Part shown: in pieces, positions 23,726 through 34,969 of the stretch | How the letters are laid out: each line of letters starts with the position of its first letter | How positions within the stretch are numbered: position 1 is the stretch's first letter | The notes under the pieces: generated by a model | What the model was told of the DNA's origin: nothing | Database searches by the model: none | What the model saw: the letters and a program-made list of their open reading frames with translations, nothing else | Origin: Morella rubra | Taxonomy: Eukaryota > Streptophyta > Magnoliopsida > Fagales > Myricaceae | Assembly: GCA_003952965.2 (NCBI GenBank) | Contig: CM025849.1 | Span: 18,253,568-18,317,567 of the forward strand | Reading direction: 5' to 3' | DNA: 64,000 nucleotides | Made by a program: the position numbers and the translations under genes

Positions 23726-25165
23726 TGTAAGAAATATGCCCTAAAAAATAATTGTTTAGATAATTATTTTTTATATGTCACTTGTTTATATTTATTTATT
23801 GGATATTATGTTGTGACATAAGATATTTCACGAGCATTGTTGAGTGATAGTGTAGAAAATTCATGCCAAGGATTAATGAATCGACATAAGATATTTCGCA
23901 AGCATCGTTGAGTGACATTGTAGAAAATTCATGCCAAAGATTAATGAATCAAAGGCGGAGAGTATAATTTTTTGGTTCCTTTTTCACTTAACGATTGTTC
24001 TAGATCGAGGTATATATTTATATATAATAGGTCTACACTCGTTGTGCCTGTATTAAATAGAATGATGGACTCCGTTATTGAGGTGGTGACCTTAAGCAGA
24101 CGAGTGGATGCACTGTATGAGTACATGTAATGAATAAGATCAAATATGGATACTTTTTGGAAGTGATCATTGATGTTGAGAAGGTATTCAACACAATTAG
24201 TTTATTGTATCCTTAGACCTGAGAGGTTTATACAGGTCTATTTGTTGTGTACTTGTGCTTTGACTGAGTCATTTGGTAATGATCTTCTAGGTCAAATATT
24301 CTAGACAACATTGGTCTTGTGCATGATAAATGAGCTTGTATAAATACTCAACACAGATTTCACCAATCCCTTAATGAGGTAGTACATTCAGTATATCTGT
24401 ATAGGGTTGGACTAAAATAAATAAAAAAACTGGCTAGTGGAATTTTGTGAAAATATTTTTCAAAAATTAATATATATATATAATATTTATTTATCAAAAG
24501 TGTATTGGAAAAGCTTGAGAGTCTAACGAGTTACATATTTTGAATCATGAATTATATGAGCTAGAGATTTAATTAGTGATATTATTTTGGTTCTGTTGAC
24601 TTATGTGGAATATAGTATAGTTGAAGGACAAATAAATAAATAATTGTTAGCAAAATAAATTTCACGAATCAATTTCAAAATAATTGGAGGTGAATTGTGA
24701 TATATTGATGGACATGATCACAATTAATATAAGCCAAAATTCAGAATAAAATAATATAAGAGAAATAATGGAAAATAGTTTTTCATGTGATTCTACGGTC
24801 GAGATTTGAGATCCTCAACGATTCCATGCATGCCATATCACAACTAGGATTTTATTTAAAAGGGCAAGTTATGAGATAGTCAGTCATGTAGTTAGCTATC
24901 AGGACTTTGAGAAAATCATGTGACGAGTATGTGGCGTAGAGAGGAAGGATGCAAAATATTTGAGCAGTTAAAATTTTGAAGCAAAAAAGACTCAAGGTGT
25001 GAGATCGACAAGACATGTAAATTAACGAGGATAGAAGAAATAATCATGGAGAGATTGACAAGATCCAACGAAGATCGAAGATTGTTTATTAAAGATCTAG
25101 TAAGTTTCGGGAAGCAAACTTTCACTAATTACATATATGGATATTAGCAAACGGAGCAAGCATGT
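23726..25165. repeat. LTR-like sequence, boundaries uncertain
   Basis: Begins TGTAAGAAATATGCCCTAAA, a type of start often seen in plant copia LTRs. It has no coding capacity and no recognisable partner LTR. The right boundary is a guess, and no target duplication or primer-binding site was found. Confidence 0.3.
23815..23950. repeat. 68-bp tandem duplication
   Basis: Positions 23,815-23,882 and 23,883-23,950 share the sequence beginning gacataagatatttc and ending gattaatgaatc, with about seven differences. Confidence 0.85.
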
Positions 25166-25265
25166 GAAGTTCCGGAGGTACTCCTTATTCTTAACTAGTT
25201 GGCCTCATGACGACCAATTATTACTCCACAGGAGTCTTAAACTACAAGTCGTATAGAACCTGGTG

Positions 25266-25904
25266 TTATGCCATAGACCAAGTGACGTTTGCGACGCCCT
25301 GATTTTTATCCAGTCCCAGAGCATCCCAAACAGCACTTGACCCGTCCACAATGTTATTCTTGCACGGTGGCTGACCTGCATGCTCTGCATCGCACCCGTT
25401 GACGGAGTCACACTCGTCCACCACCTTGGCTGTAACACTCTTCCCCTTCTTAGCAGTTATCCTAATCATTTTAAGACACCGCGACCCTTGGTTAAACCAC
25501 CCTGTCGACAGGGCCACGATTCGCTCGCTGTTACTGCGGTATTGGTCGTCGCACTCTGATCCGCCTCCCCCATCGCCGCCTTCGCTAAAGTCGTTGAGTG
25601 TGAGATGTGCGCGCGTGGAGGATGTGACTGGTGGCGAGCACTTGTATTGAGGGTAGGATTTCCCTTTGCACTTGAGGGTGCCTGAAGACTTGCAGCTGCC
25701 ACGAGTAGGCGGCGACCCTCCAGAGCATATGTGAGTCCCGATGTCAGGGTCGTCGTTGCACTTGCCATTGATGCAGATAAGCTGGCCAGCACAGTCGTCA
25801 AGGGTACGACATGGGCCGTTGCAGGAGGACGCGTATGTGAGGAATGGGAAGGAGATAAGGTTGATTTTGAGGGGAAGTGAAACCAACAAGAGTAAGTTCA
25901 CCAT
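25266..25904 (-). CDS. Kiwellin (ripening-related, barwin-like secreted protein)
   Basis: An intronless, uninterrupted 212-residue frame, the usual kiwellin length. Residues 1 to about 26 form a hydrophobic signal peptide, so the protein should be secreted to the apoplast. A cysteine-rich N-terminal module follows ([19 protein letters not shown], then [12 protein letters not shown]). A Gly/Ser-rich stretch precedes the double-psi beta-barrel core, with [33 protein letters not shown] and [14 protein letters not shown], ending NVTWSMA. Kiwellins accumulate in fruit and in defence; a maize member inhibits a secreted fungal chorismate mutase (established for the family, not shown for this gene). 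The start ATG at 25,904 follows a short leader about 70 bp below a TATA box, so this looks like an active gene. It sits between transposon remnants with no related neighbour. Confidence 0.94.
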   Translation of the reverse strand: MVNLLLLVSLPLKINLISFPFLTYASSCNGPCRTLDDCAGQLICINGKCNDDPDIGTHICSGGSPPTRGSCKSSGTLKCKGKSYPQYKCSPPVTSSTRAHLTLNDFSEGGDGGGGSECDDQYRSNSERIVALSTGWFNQGSRCLKMIRITAKKGKSVTAKVVDECDSVNGCDAEHAGQPPCKNNIVDGSSAVWDALGLDKNQGVANVTWSMA

Positions 25905-25975
25905 TTTGGAAAAAGTTATGAGAGTTTAAATTGTTGTAGGATAAGGCCATGGAAGTGAGGAGAGTCTGCATGTTC

Positions 25976-25982
25976 TTATATA
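25976..25982 (-). promoter_or_regulatory. TATA box of the kiwellin gene
   Basis: The minus strand reads TCTATATAAGAACATG here, 72 bp upstream of the ATG. A start site about 30 bp downstream would give a leader of roughly 40-45 nt. Confidence 0.7.
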
Positions 25983-26013
25983 GACCCTCCAGTGGCCATG
26001 TTGCTATGATCAT

Positions 26014-28600
26014 GCAGTTCTAACGTGTATAGAGGACTGAGTTTGTTCCATTTTCTTTTGAAAATTCAACACCATGCATGGGCCCTCTTCCATGTAAGAA
26101 ATCCATATTCGTCAACCACTTCAGGTTTTGTTCCACCACTACCCCTCTTTTCCTTCTTCAGTATCTTCTTCTTTTGTGGAACTTTAGGACTTTCAGTGGA
26201 TGACTTGGTTGGTCTTGGGGTCTTCTTGCGGGAAGCCGACTGGTAGGCATGTGTAAAGTTTCTTTCAAGCTTGACCTGCGGTCCAATTGAAGCCCAGAAT
26301 TGCATTTTTAGAAATAAATTGAATCCCTGCATCGAGTGTTTCGAGTCTATTAATCAAAATCAAAATTATAGTATGTCCACCTTTTAGTAAAGTCGATCAA
26401 TTAATACATGTTTGGTCATAATTTCATTCTGTTAAGACTTCCACATTCCGGTTCGTCTCCACTCACCTTGGTTTGGTATGTAATAATTAACAAGTAAACA
26501 CAATATTTTGATTCTGTTAAAAATTCCACATTCCAGATTGTCTCCGCTAACCTTGGTACGTAGGTGCTTGCCACTATTTTAGGCCGGAGTTTTTTGAGAA
26601 ATATCAGGCTGAATTTTTCTGAGCTTTTTTAATTATTATTTTTAGACAAATCAGTAGCAAAATCTTGTTCAAGCTCGTCGGAAATAAACTAAAGGATATC
26701 TCAATCTGGTTGTACAATGAGAATATCTTCCCACTATTTTAGGTATGTGCATATCTACTCAACGAAAGGGTACCTGGACTCATAAACTGGTCTACATGAG
26801 TTTTTTGTGCTTCCAATTGTACATATTTGCTCGGGAGTGGCACTCGGTGGAGGCTGTGGACTTGCCCACGGGCATGTGATAGCTCCAAAATGAATGAGCT
26901 CTGCAACAAACCTTCAAAGAAAGCAAATTTTCCGGTTTTTTTTTTATCACTTTTTTCGTATTTTTTATATCAGAAAACATAGAATTATACACCATAATCT
27001 CAATTCTCAAGCACTGAAATAAAAACAGAGGAAAATCTAGATTTCATAAATATATTTCAGGACGGGTCCTCCTTCCGAAACTCTTGGGGGGCCGTTGTAG
27101 GAGTGACAGACCAATAGGCAATGATATTCAAGCTTTCATGTGTTCTCACTAAAATTTAATTTTTCGAGTGAATTCTTCAATGTATTCTCTCTAACGAAAA
27201 AAGTACAAGCGACTTTGCAGTAATTGAGCTAAAATTCCACTTTCAATATCTTAAGTCATATCGAAGAAAGTCCAATATATACCCAAACTCATGCTAAATG
27301 AGTAACTCATAATAACATAGTTGAAAAACTCAGGATATGTATCGAGCAAATCACGGCTACAGCAGGCGGCTCAAAGGTTAGATGTGGAAGTCCCAAGATG
27401 ATGTTCGACTCAGCACAAATGGAAAGAGACCTTTTTGGAGCATTTTCTGCACTATTACCATAAAATTATTAGATTTTAAGTGTTTTCTGTATAAATTCTC
27501 AATCTCATTTTTGAGCCACTACATTAGGTTAATGATTCATTTTGGATGTTTTTTTTTTTTTTATTATTGTGTTCGGTGATGTATTAACGTGAGTTGTATG
27601 GAGAGTGGATGATCACTGCCATGGCTAAGTCCACTTGGTCTTCTTTTCCGTGCCATGTCCGTACAACCATTGCCTTCCGTGCGGATGCTTAGTATTTATT
27701 TTAGTGAAAACGTCGTCATCTGAATTGTGTCTGGACACTTTAAAAATATGTTGGGACGTATATGAATAAAAAACACCAATTTTTTTTTTTTTAAACCATC
27801 AACGTTTGCATTGTGTCCGGACAGTTTTTTCTTAGTCCATGTGGACGCTTAGGGTTATTTTTTTAATGAAAATTTCCTCGTCTAAATAGGGTCCAGACGC
27901 TTAATGAAAGCGTGCAGACGCATTAACTATTTGGGTTAGTAACCATTTTCGACTCTGAGTTTTCATCACTTTTAAAAATTCGTTCCTAAGTTTTCACGTT
28001 AGTCACACATAGTCTTTGGTCTTTAAGATTTTATCAAAATGGTCATTCCGTCCGCTTCCGTTAGCGAATTGCTCAGTCAACTAACGGCCTTACACGTCAT
28101 GATCAACTAGAAAATAACACGTGGAACAATTTTTTTTTTTTTAAAAAGCCAAGCCAATTTTATTGTCCACATCAATAAAATAAAAAATTAAAAAAGAAAA
28201 AAAAAGTCAATTAACAATTTTAAAAATAAAAAAAAGGCCAAACAAAGGAGCCGCAAGGGGTGGCCGCGAGGCACCCCTGTGTCTCCATCCCGGCCCCACA
28301 AACCCCATGAGTGGTGGCTCACAGCCACCCCTCGGCCTCCCTAGAGACGGGGTGGTAGGGAGCTACCCCGCAAAGGAGGGGGGGGGGGGGGGGAGATTGT
28401 GATACTTCGAATCGCACATGGAGTGAGAGTAGAGAATGAATGGGAAATGGGTTTTATAAGGGCCAAGCCCTACATTAGGACCTTACTAGGTTAAACTAGG
28501 CTTTATAATAATTCAATGAGCTTCAAGAGCAACCTTGACTAGTCCTTTTGAAGTCAAAGCACAGATGTGGTTAGTGCTTGTCCTTGGGTTGTTACAAAAT
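26014..28600. other. Intergenic and repeat-derived DNA, no gene recognised
   Basis: Contains the 85-bp-period duplication at 26,426-26,565. It also holds a stretch at 27.70-27.93 kb with repeated gtccggac, gtctggacac and gtccagacgc motifs like CACTA subterminal repeats, a T run near 27,548, and a G run at about 28,379-28,395. The piece at 27.93-28.13 kb (ccgtccgcttccgttagcgaa, then cacgtggaac) resembles a MULE terminal repeat, but I found no partner. Confidence 0.4.
26426..26565. repeat. Diverged direct repeat, period 85 bp
   Basis: attctgttaa..ttccacattcc...gtctccactcaccttggt at 26,426 recurs at 26,511 with substitutions. Confidence 0.7.
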
Positions 28601-28607
28601 GTGTTAT

Positions 28608-28827
28608 GAATCTGTTCTACCGAATAGTTTTACATTTTCGAGCATCTTAACTGCTTGTACTACACTTGAAGAACTTCATATTGGAGGCAGCAGTGGGGCT
28701 TGCTTTGATCAATATGTACTCAAAAGTTGGAGCCCTTGATCTATCTGAGTTGGTCTTTGGAGACGTTGGAACAGTAAAGAATTTGGGTGCATGGGTTGCG
28801 ATGATATCTGCTTTTGGTCAAAATTAG
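28608..28827 (+). pseudogene. Pentatricopeptide-repeat (PPR) gene fragment
   Basis: The plus strand reads ESVLPNSFTFSSILTACTTL, then EELHIGG, in one frame. After a one-base shift it continues with ALINMYSKVGALDLSELVF and WVAMISAFGQN before a stop. These are typical helices of plant P/PLS-type PPR repeats: about two repeats of what is normally a protein of many. Intact PPR proteins bind organellar RNA. With no start, a frameshift and no continuation, this is a relic, perhaps carried by a transposon. Confidence 0.75.
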
Positions 28828-30156
28828 GATGGTGGAGGATAAAAAACCGAAGAATAACTATGAGTCTGACCACCGAAAATAACCGAAGAGATCCTATCAC
28901 TATGCTCTAGGTAACCAACCGAAGATTAACTATCACTTATCTCCACCTTCGCGAGATCTAGGGTTTGGATTTGATGAAATTCGCTTAAGGATCGAGCATG
29001 AATCTGGGTTCTATTTGTGCGATGGGTTGAAGATGGGTTTGGCTCCCAAACTGCATCGTCCTACTTGAATCTTTGTTTTTTAGTCTTTGCACTGATGGCA
29101 TACAAGTGGCACACACGTGGCTAGGTATTTTTAAATGGACAGTGGCACTCAATGATTGGTTCTGATGTGAATTTTAAATCCTAGTTAGCAAGTGCCGTTA
29201 AAGGGTTTGACAGGAAGTTGACAAGGGGCTTATTTTTTATGAGAACCCGACCTCAGGGGTCTATTTGTTGAAAACATTACCTTTGTGGCTTATTTGCAAC
29301 ATTGTGATACCTCAGGGGTACTGGGTGCAATTATGCCTTTAATTTATTATAAAATATCTAATCTTTTTATAGCAAGCACTTGGAAGAGAGCAAGAGGCAA
29401 TCACTAATAGATGTTAATAGGAGGCAAGAAGAAGAATTTCCATTATAGTATAGAAATCGGGTATTTTTTGGTTTATTCTCATTGACAGTTGTTTATTATT
29501 TTAGATACAAACTATGCGCAATGACAATCCGATTGAGATGTCAGATGATTCTTTGCATTGGCATCCGATCCAAATCAACGGATAGTTCGCTATTCTGGGT
29601 GTGTAGTGAGTGGAGTTAGGTTTTACACTGTCCTTCATGAATAGTTTTATAGTACTCAGAATAAACAGTGGCCTGGTTGTTTTTGGAGATCAAGCTAGGG
29701 AAGATGTTGATTTTATGGTGGAGTCGTAGAGATATACGCATTGTGTTACTTGCGCTAGAATTTAGTTTATGGGGAAATTACACTTTGCACCCCTGAACTA
29801 TGGGGTGCCTGACACTTTGCACCCATTGTCCTGATTTCGTGACATTGAGCCCACGATTTTTTGATTTCCATTGATTAACACCCCGAAGCCAATTTAACCA
29901 TTAATACTGACGGTAATAAGCCCATTGCTGTCCGCGTGAGACACTTAAATTTTTTCTTCCCATTTTACCCTCATTTTAGTCGAAGTAGCTTCATTCTCTG
30001 CCAACGAAGGAAAACATAGGTGGCTGAAAAGCAAACCCGACGCAGCAGTCCCGACCAACGACTGACCACCACATAACGTTGGCGGAGAAGAAAGACGACG
30101 GAAAACGGCAATATCTATGACGACCGGTTCTTTGTTGATGACCAACTTTCTTGTAG

Positions 30157-30293
30157 TGAATGTCTACATCAACAGCTCCTTGAATAACCCACTTTCCATA
30201 GACATCCCACAGCATTCCATTCTCGATTTCCTTATATGGAAACGAGTCTGAGAGAAGCTCGTCACCGGTGAGAAGGTCCTGATAAACCAACAT
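30157..30293 (-). pseudogene. Captured TCTP 5' coding part
   Basis: From ATG at 30,293 the minus strand reads [20 protein letters not shown], then KEIENGMLW and [10 protein letters not shown], the highly conserved N-terminus of translationally controlled tumour protein, a small calcium- and microtubule-binding growth protein of about 168 residues. About 45 residues match; after VDVDI the similarity ends. Confidence 0.88.
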
Positions 30294-30299
30294 GTTTGC

Positions 30300-30620
30300 T
30301 TTTCAGCCACCTCTGTTTTCCATATTTGCATTTCGTTTCTTTTGCCTAGCAGTCGTTGCCCATACACTTTCCTGCGAGATGTAAGGTGGAATGACCACAT
30401 TGTCAACGTCCTGACGCGGGTGGTTTTAGTTGATGCCAAAGGTCTGTAATATAATGGATTGCTTCAAGAATCCAGATATCCCATCCGCAATCGCCACATC
30501 CTCCTTCAACCTGGATTGCTTGCGGGTTGTTGGAGGAGAGTGGCGTTGGCAGACTCAAAGAGAGTGAGAGAAGCCAGAGTGGTGTTAGAGTTAGACGCAT
30601 GGGTTCTAGTTAGAGAGGTT
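30300..30620. other. Unassigned cargo between the TCTP pieces
   Basis: The minus frame 30,600-30,403 starts MRLTLTPLWLLSLSLSLPTP, which looks like a signal peptide, then NNPQAIQVEGGCGDCGWD. I do not recognise a parent gene. It may be a third captured exon or chance. Confidence 0.35.
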
Positions 30621-30622
30621 GG

Positions 30623-30760
30623 TCATGATTTGATCTTCTTCAAAGCAAAAGCAAAGTACAAAAATGTAGGGTCAGCAGTACCATTCTTGTAGTAAGCAAA
30701 TACGAGACTGCCATCATCGTGCATGCTCTCCCCCACGAAAAATTGGAGGTCACTGAGCTT
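30623..30760 (-). pseudogene. Captured TCTP 3' coding part
   Basis: The minus strand reads [20 protein letters not shown], then [17 protein letters not shown] and a stop (30,623-30,625): the C-terminal end of TCTP. It lies upstream, in the gene's own direction, of the N-terminal piece, so the two ends are in reversed order and the middle of about 75 residues is missing. Confidence 0.85.
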
Positions 30761-31870
30761 CACTTAAAACAGAAACTTGGTTGCTCCCTAGTAGTTCTAG
30801 GGGTCAATCTCTCTCTGTTATTGCAATTATTTTCTCATGGCTGAAAGCTACGCATGGTTTCAATTCAACGCTCTATTTTTCTATTGTTTCCGAAGTTAGA
30901 GCAGTAGAATGCACAAGAGTTGGCTAGAGTCCCAAAACATTTTTCTATTTTACGTGAAAGATGAATGGTTGAAGTTATTGTTTGTCTTTGTTAGTTACCT
31001 TTTCAAAAACTTATTCATGTTTTCGAAACTATGTGCTCTGTTTTTTTAATGTTGGTCTTAATATACTTTAATTTCACCGTTTGGAGTTTGTGGAGTTGAT
31101 TGCCATATGCTTTACTGTCTGGTTATGGATCCTCTGTTGGAATCAGGACCTCTTTTTTGGTTATGGATGCTTTGCAGGCATTGGTGAAACCGTTGGCTTG
31201 GAAGAAATCAATTACTAGCTGCGGATTTTATTGTTGAGGTAAGAAATCTCATTGTCTCTTCGCATCAAATAAGCTGCCATGCTTCCCACAACTCCTACAA
31301 GCTCGTAAAACTTGGTCTTGGTAGTACCCACATGGCTATATGGAAACAAACACGTGAAATCAGCAGTCCAGGAATAATGTTAAAATGGAAGAAGTATAAT
31401 GGAAAAATTATAATGTTAAAATGAAAGAAGTAAAATCAAAATAAAAAATCCATTCAGTGCTTTCCCACGAAAAACAGAGGTCGACAAAAAATCAATTCAC
31501 GACGTAAAATAAAAAAACAGAAGACGTTGACGCAAATAGGCACATTCACGACATGCCCACCTGAACATGGAGAAAAGTACTCAGCGCATGCACGACGGAA
31601 GTGGCTGGGAGTCGACGTAACCACCTTCTCCACGGGTTATCCACAATGCATGCTTGCTGTTGACTGAAGCCACAGTTTCATCGTCGATTGCTGCTTTGTG
31701 TCGAGATAGGCTATTCTCCACGGCTTTAACCATGACGGCTGCTTGGTGTCGACGAAAGCCAATTTCTTCACTCTGTCATGCACGACAGCAAATATACGTC
31801 GGCATTGTGACGCTGCCATTCACTGCATCATCACCAACTTTTTCTCATCTCCTAGCAGGGATTGGAAAAC

Positions 31871-32487
31871 ATGCGGTTGTCCTATAAACATTCTCCACTG
31901 CTTCTTCTTTCCTTTCTCTGTTTGTTGGGCTTTATTTCTGTAGCTCAAGCTCTAACAAAGCATGGTGCTTCGAACAAGAAGATTTCAGCCCTATTAGTGT
32001 TTGGTGACTCCACAGTCGACCCCAACAACAATAACTACATTGGCACAGCTTTTAAAAGCAATTTTCCGCTCTACGAGAGAGAGTTTTTAAACCAAATACC
32101 CACGGGAAGGTTCATGGATGGCCGGCTTCCCACTGACTTTGTTGGTAAGTTTTGTATAGGGTTGGAAAATCTTCCATAGGCAAAGCTGGGTCCTCAACTG
32201 GTGCTGCATTAGTTTGTATAGGCAAAGTTCCTTCCTTCTTGCTTTTGCTTTCGTCTTTTCTTTTTTTTTTTTTTTTTTTTTTGCCTCAGCCAGATCACAG
32301 GCGTTTTGTTTATGAGTTGTAAAATGTGATTGCTCTGGTTTGGTTTTCTGGCACAGCTTCTTACGTTGGTGTAAAAGAGTATGTGCCATCATACTTGGAC
32401 CCAACTCTTAGCATTCACGAGCTGATGACAGGAGTTAGCTTTGCCTCAGCTGGCACTGGATTTGATCCACTTAGGCCAATGATAAGT
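31871..32487 (+). pseudogene. Captured GDSL esterase/lipase, exons 1 and 2
   Basis: From ATG at 31,871 a signal peptide (LLLLSFLCLLGFISVAQA) is followed by the block I motif VFGDSTVDPNNNNYIGTAF with its catalytic serine, then IPTGRF.DGRLPTDFV. A donor (G then GTAAGT) ends the exon at 32,144. A matching acceptor (ggcacag) at 32,357 opens exon 2, ASYVGVKEYVPSYLDPTL, then ELMTGVSFASAGTGFDPL. Similarity stops at about 32,487. The later blocks with the Asn and the Asp-His pair are absent, so no active lipase can be made. The intron was captured too, so transfer was at the DNA level. The intact family hydrolyses esters outside the cell. Confidence 0.88.
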
Positions 32488-33155
32488 GTACCATGGTTTT
32501 TTCCACGACGGGAAACTTAATGTCGACAGAAAGAGAGAACAAAGATAGGAAACTTAATGTTGACAGAAGTAGATAACGACGACACACTGATCATCGACCG
32601 AAAAAATACAACTTCGACTGCACCATTCTTCACATTGGCAATAAAGGAACAACGCCGACCAAGTCCCGTATATGACAGTTTTTTTGGCCGACGATAAAAC
32701 CAGTTGAACTAACTTCATTATCTGCCGACGAAGGACAACAGAGGTGGCTGAGTGTTGGAGGGAATCGAGTCTTCGCGAATGTAAGAAGGGTAAAATGGGA
32801 AAAAAATTTAAGTGTCTCACGTGGACGGCATGTGGGCTTATTACCGTTAGTATTAACGGCAAAATTGACTTCGGGGTGTTAATCAATGGAAATCAAAAGA
32901 TCATGGGCTCAATGTCACAAAATCAGGACAAAGGGGTGCAAAGTGTCAGGCACCTCATAGTTCAGGGGTGCAAAGTGTAATTTTTCCTTATTTTATTTAT
33001 TCAAATGTGACTGGTTTGACTTCAATACCGAAAACTTAGATCTTAATAAAAGTGGTCGGTTTGTTAGTATTAACACATTCTGAAAGTGGTACAAAGACGA
33101 TCCGTTCGTACAAGCGTCTCAGAGGAATCAAGTGTTTTATATTAATGATATGAAA

Positions 33156-33330
33156 GGCGTGTTCTTTTACCAAAATTTTAGAGAATATTCTCAAAATTTT
33201 GGAAATCTTTTGAATGTTAAATTTATTGGGGTTTGTGAAAGTAGAGTGTGTATGTGTAAAAGTTGAAAATTTTGGAGTGTTTTTTTTGCTGGAAATTTCC
33301 ATACCCCAAAATTTTGGGGAAAAGAACACC
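33156..33330. mobile_element. MITE of about 175 bp
   Basis: The ends are GGCGTGTTCTTTTACCAAAATTTT and, on the other strand, GGTGTTCTTTTCCCCAAAATTTT, an inverted repeat of about 24 bp. It interrupts the CACTA frame between YINDMK and GGHWKIVQK. The target duplication was not clear. The start and end sequences resemble hAT-type MITEs, but the superfamily is unproven. Confidence 0.7.
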
Positions 33331-33494
33331 ACCGAAGTTGGGCGGTCATTGGAAGATTGTTCAAAAGATTACCCTTAGAAATATGTATGATATTTCTACC
33401 TATGGAAGATGAAGTTAGTGAAAATGGAGAAGTACTGTCAAACCTGGAAGCATACTAAGGGGATGAGTCAATTGACATTTTTGTGGACGTTGGC

Positions 33495-34969
33495 TCATTT
33501 GAGACGAAAGCTGGATCCATGCTATGGAAGAAGAATTAAAACAATTTGAGAAAAATCAAGTATGGCATTTAGTTCCTAGACCCAAGATTATCCAATTATT
33601 GGTACAAAGTGGGTTTTTAGAAACAAAATGGATGAATCCGGGGTTGTAGTAAGGAACAAGGCAAGATTGGTAGCCCAAAGTTACAATCAAGAAGAGGGAA
33701 TTGATTTTGATGAAACCTTTGCTCCTGTTGCTCGTTTAGAATCTATACGTATGTTACTTGCTTTCGCTTGTTATAAAGATTTTAAACTCTTTCAAATGAT
33801 GTAAAAAGTGCATTTCTAAATGGATTCCTCTCGGAAGAAGTTATGTTGAGCAACCACCAGATTTGAAAATGAAAAGCTTTCAAATAATGTGTACAAGCTC
33901 ACAAAGGCACTTTATGGCTTGAAACAAGCACCTCGGGCATGGCATGAGCGTTTGAGTTCTTTTTTCATTTAAAATGGTTTTTCACGAGGTAAAATTGACA
34001 CTACTCTTTTCACTAAAGAAAAAGATAATGAATTGCTAATGGTTCAAATTTATGTCGATGACATTATTTTTGGATCAACTAATGAATCTTTATGTCAAGA
34101 GTTTCACAAGTCATGCAAGGTGAATTTGAGATGAGCCTCATGGGAGAATTGAACTACTTTTCTTGGCTACAAATTAAACAAAACATGAGGCATCTTCATC
34201 AATCAAGCAAAGTATACAAGAGATCTCCTCAAAAGATTCAATATGGACAACTCAAAACCTATGAGCACACCTATGAAGTCCATCTACAAAAATGGAAAAG
34301 GATGAGAAAGGTAAGGATGTAGACCAAACGAAATATCGAGGTATGATTGGCTCCTTACTCTATCTTACTGCTAGTAGACCTGACATAATGTTTAATGTAT
34401 GCATGTGTGATAGATTCCAATCTTGTCCTAAGGAATCTCATCTCATTACGGTCAAAAAATTTTTAGATATATTATTGGCACTCAAAATCTTGGCTTGTTT
34501 TATCCCAAGAGTGCTGAATTTTAATTTCAAGCGATTACTCGGATGCTGATTATGAAAGAGTAAAATGATGAGAAATACTAGATTTCAGTTCTTGGACCCA
34601 TAGTCTCTTTTTTGTAAGAAACAAAACTCCTCATCAACCACGGAAGCTGAGTATATTGCCGTAGGCAATTGTTGCACAAGTGTTGTGGATGAAACAACAA
34701 TTGGAACATTTTAATCTTCATTATCTTTATCCCAATAAAATGTGACAACACTAGTACGATTAATCTTACAAAAAATCCAATTCAGCACTCTAGGAACAAA
34801 ACATATTGAGATTAAGCATCATTTCATTCAAGATCACGCTCAAAAAGGGGATATTGTACTTGAGTTTGTAAATACCGACCTTCAGTTGCGGACATTTTCA
34901 CAAAACCCCTTAGTGAGATTTTTTATTCGTCAAGAAATTGGAATGAGATTTCTTTGGATAATTTGGTGA
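33495..34969 (+). pseudogene. Copia reverse transcriptase and RNase H, multiple frameshifts and stops
   Basis: Recognisable blocks: NQVWHLVPRP, GTKWVFRNKMDESG, ARLVAQSYNQEEGIDFDETF, APVARLESIRMLLAFA, LYGLKQAPRAWHERL, and the catalytic YVDDIIFGSTN at 34,051-34,083. For RNase H: STTEAEYIAVGNCC near 34.63 kb and KHHFIQDHAQKGDIVLEFV near 34.82 kb. The frame is broken several times by stops and single-base shifts. The live enzyme copies element RNA into DNA. Confidence 0.88.

Larger units (their letters stand above)
29771..32987. mobile_element. Pack-MULE: Mutator-like element carrying captured gene pieces
   Basis: Terminal inverted repeats of about 200 bp lie at 29,771-29,972 and 32,784-32,987. 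They start GGGGAAATTACACTTTGC and, on the other strand, GGAAAAATTACACTTTGC. The flanking 9-mers are TTAGTTTAT (29,762-29,770) and TTATTTTAT (32,988-32,996), matching at 8 of 9 positions; a 9-bp duplication is the Mutator hallmark. There is no transposase inside. The cargo is TCTP pieces on minus and GDSL-lipase exons on plus. Just inside the inverted repeats, a block like cttcatt.tctgcc.acgaagga..aca.aggtggctga appears at both ends in direct orientation. Confidence 0.85.
29591..33408 (+). pseudogene. CACTA (En/Spm) transposase fragment, DUF4216 region, split by a MULE and a MITE
   Basis: Left of the MULE the plus strand reads YSGCVVSGVRFYTVLHE, then NSGLVVFGDQAREDVDF. Right of it come CDWFDFNTENLDL, GRFVSIN, KWYKDDPFVQASQRNQVFY and, beyond the MITE, GGHWKIVQKITLRNMYDI. 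This is the domain following the catalytic tnp2 region in plant CACTA transposases. In-frame stops and two insertions (29,771-32,987 and 33,156-33,330) make it non-functional. No other domain of this CACTA copy is present; beyond about 33,410 it meets Sirevirus sequence. Confidence 0.8.

Noticed and set aside
25399-25929. Plus-strand and alternate minus-strand frames over the kiwellin gene
   Set aside because: They overlap a complete kiwellin frame with signal peptide and TATA box and have no family match.
29762-32996. The 29.8-33.0 kb unit as a CACTA or LTR element
   Set aside because: Ends are long inverted repeats without CACTA or TG...CA signature, and the flanking duplication is 9 bp, which fits Mutator.
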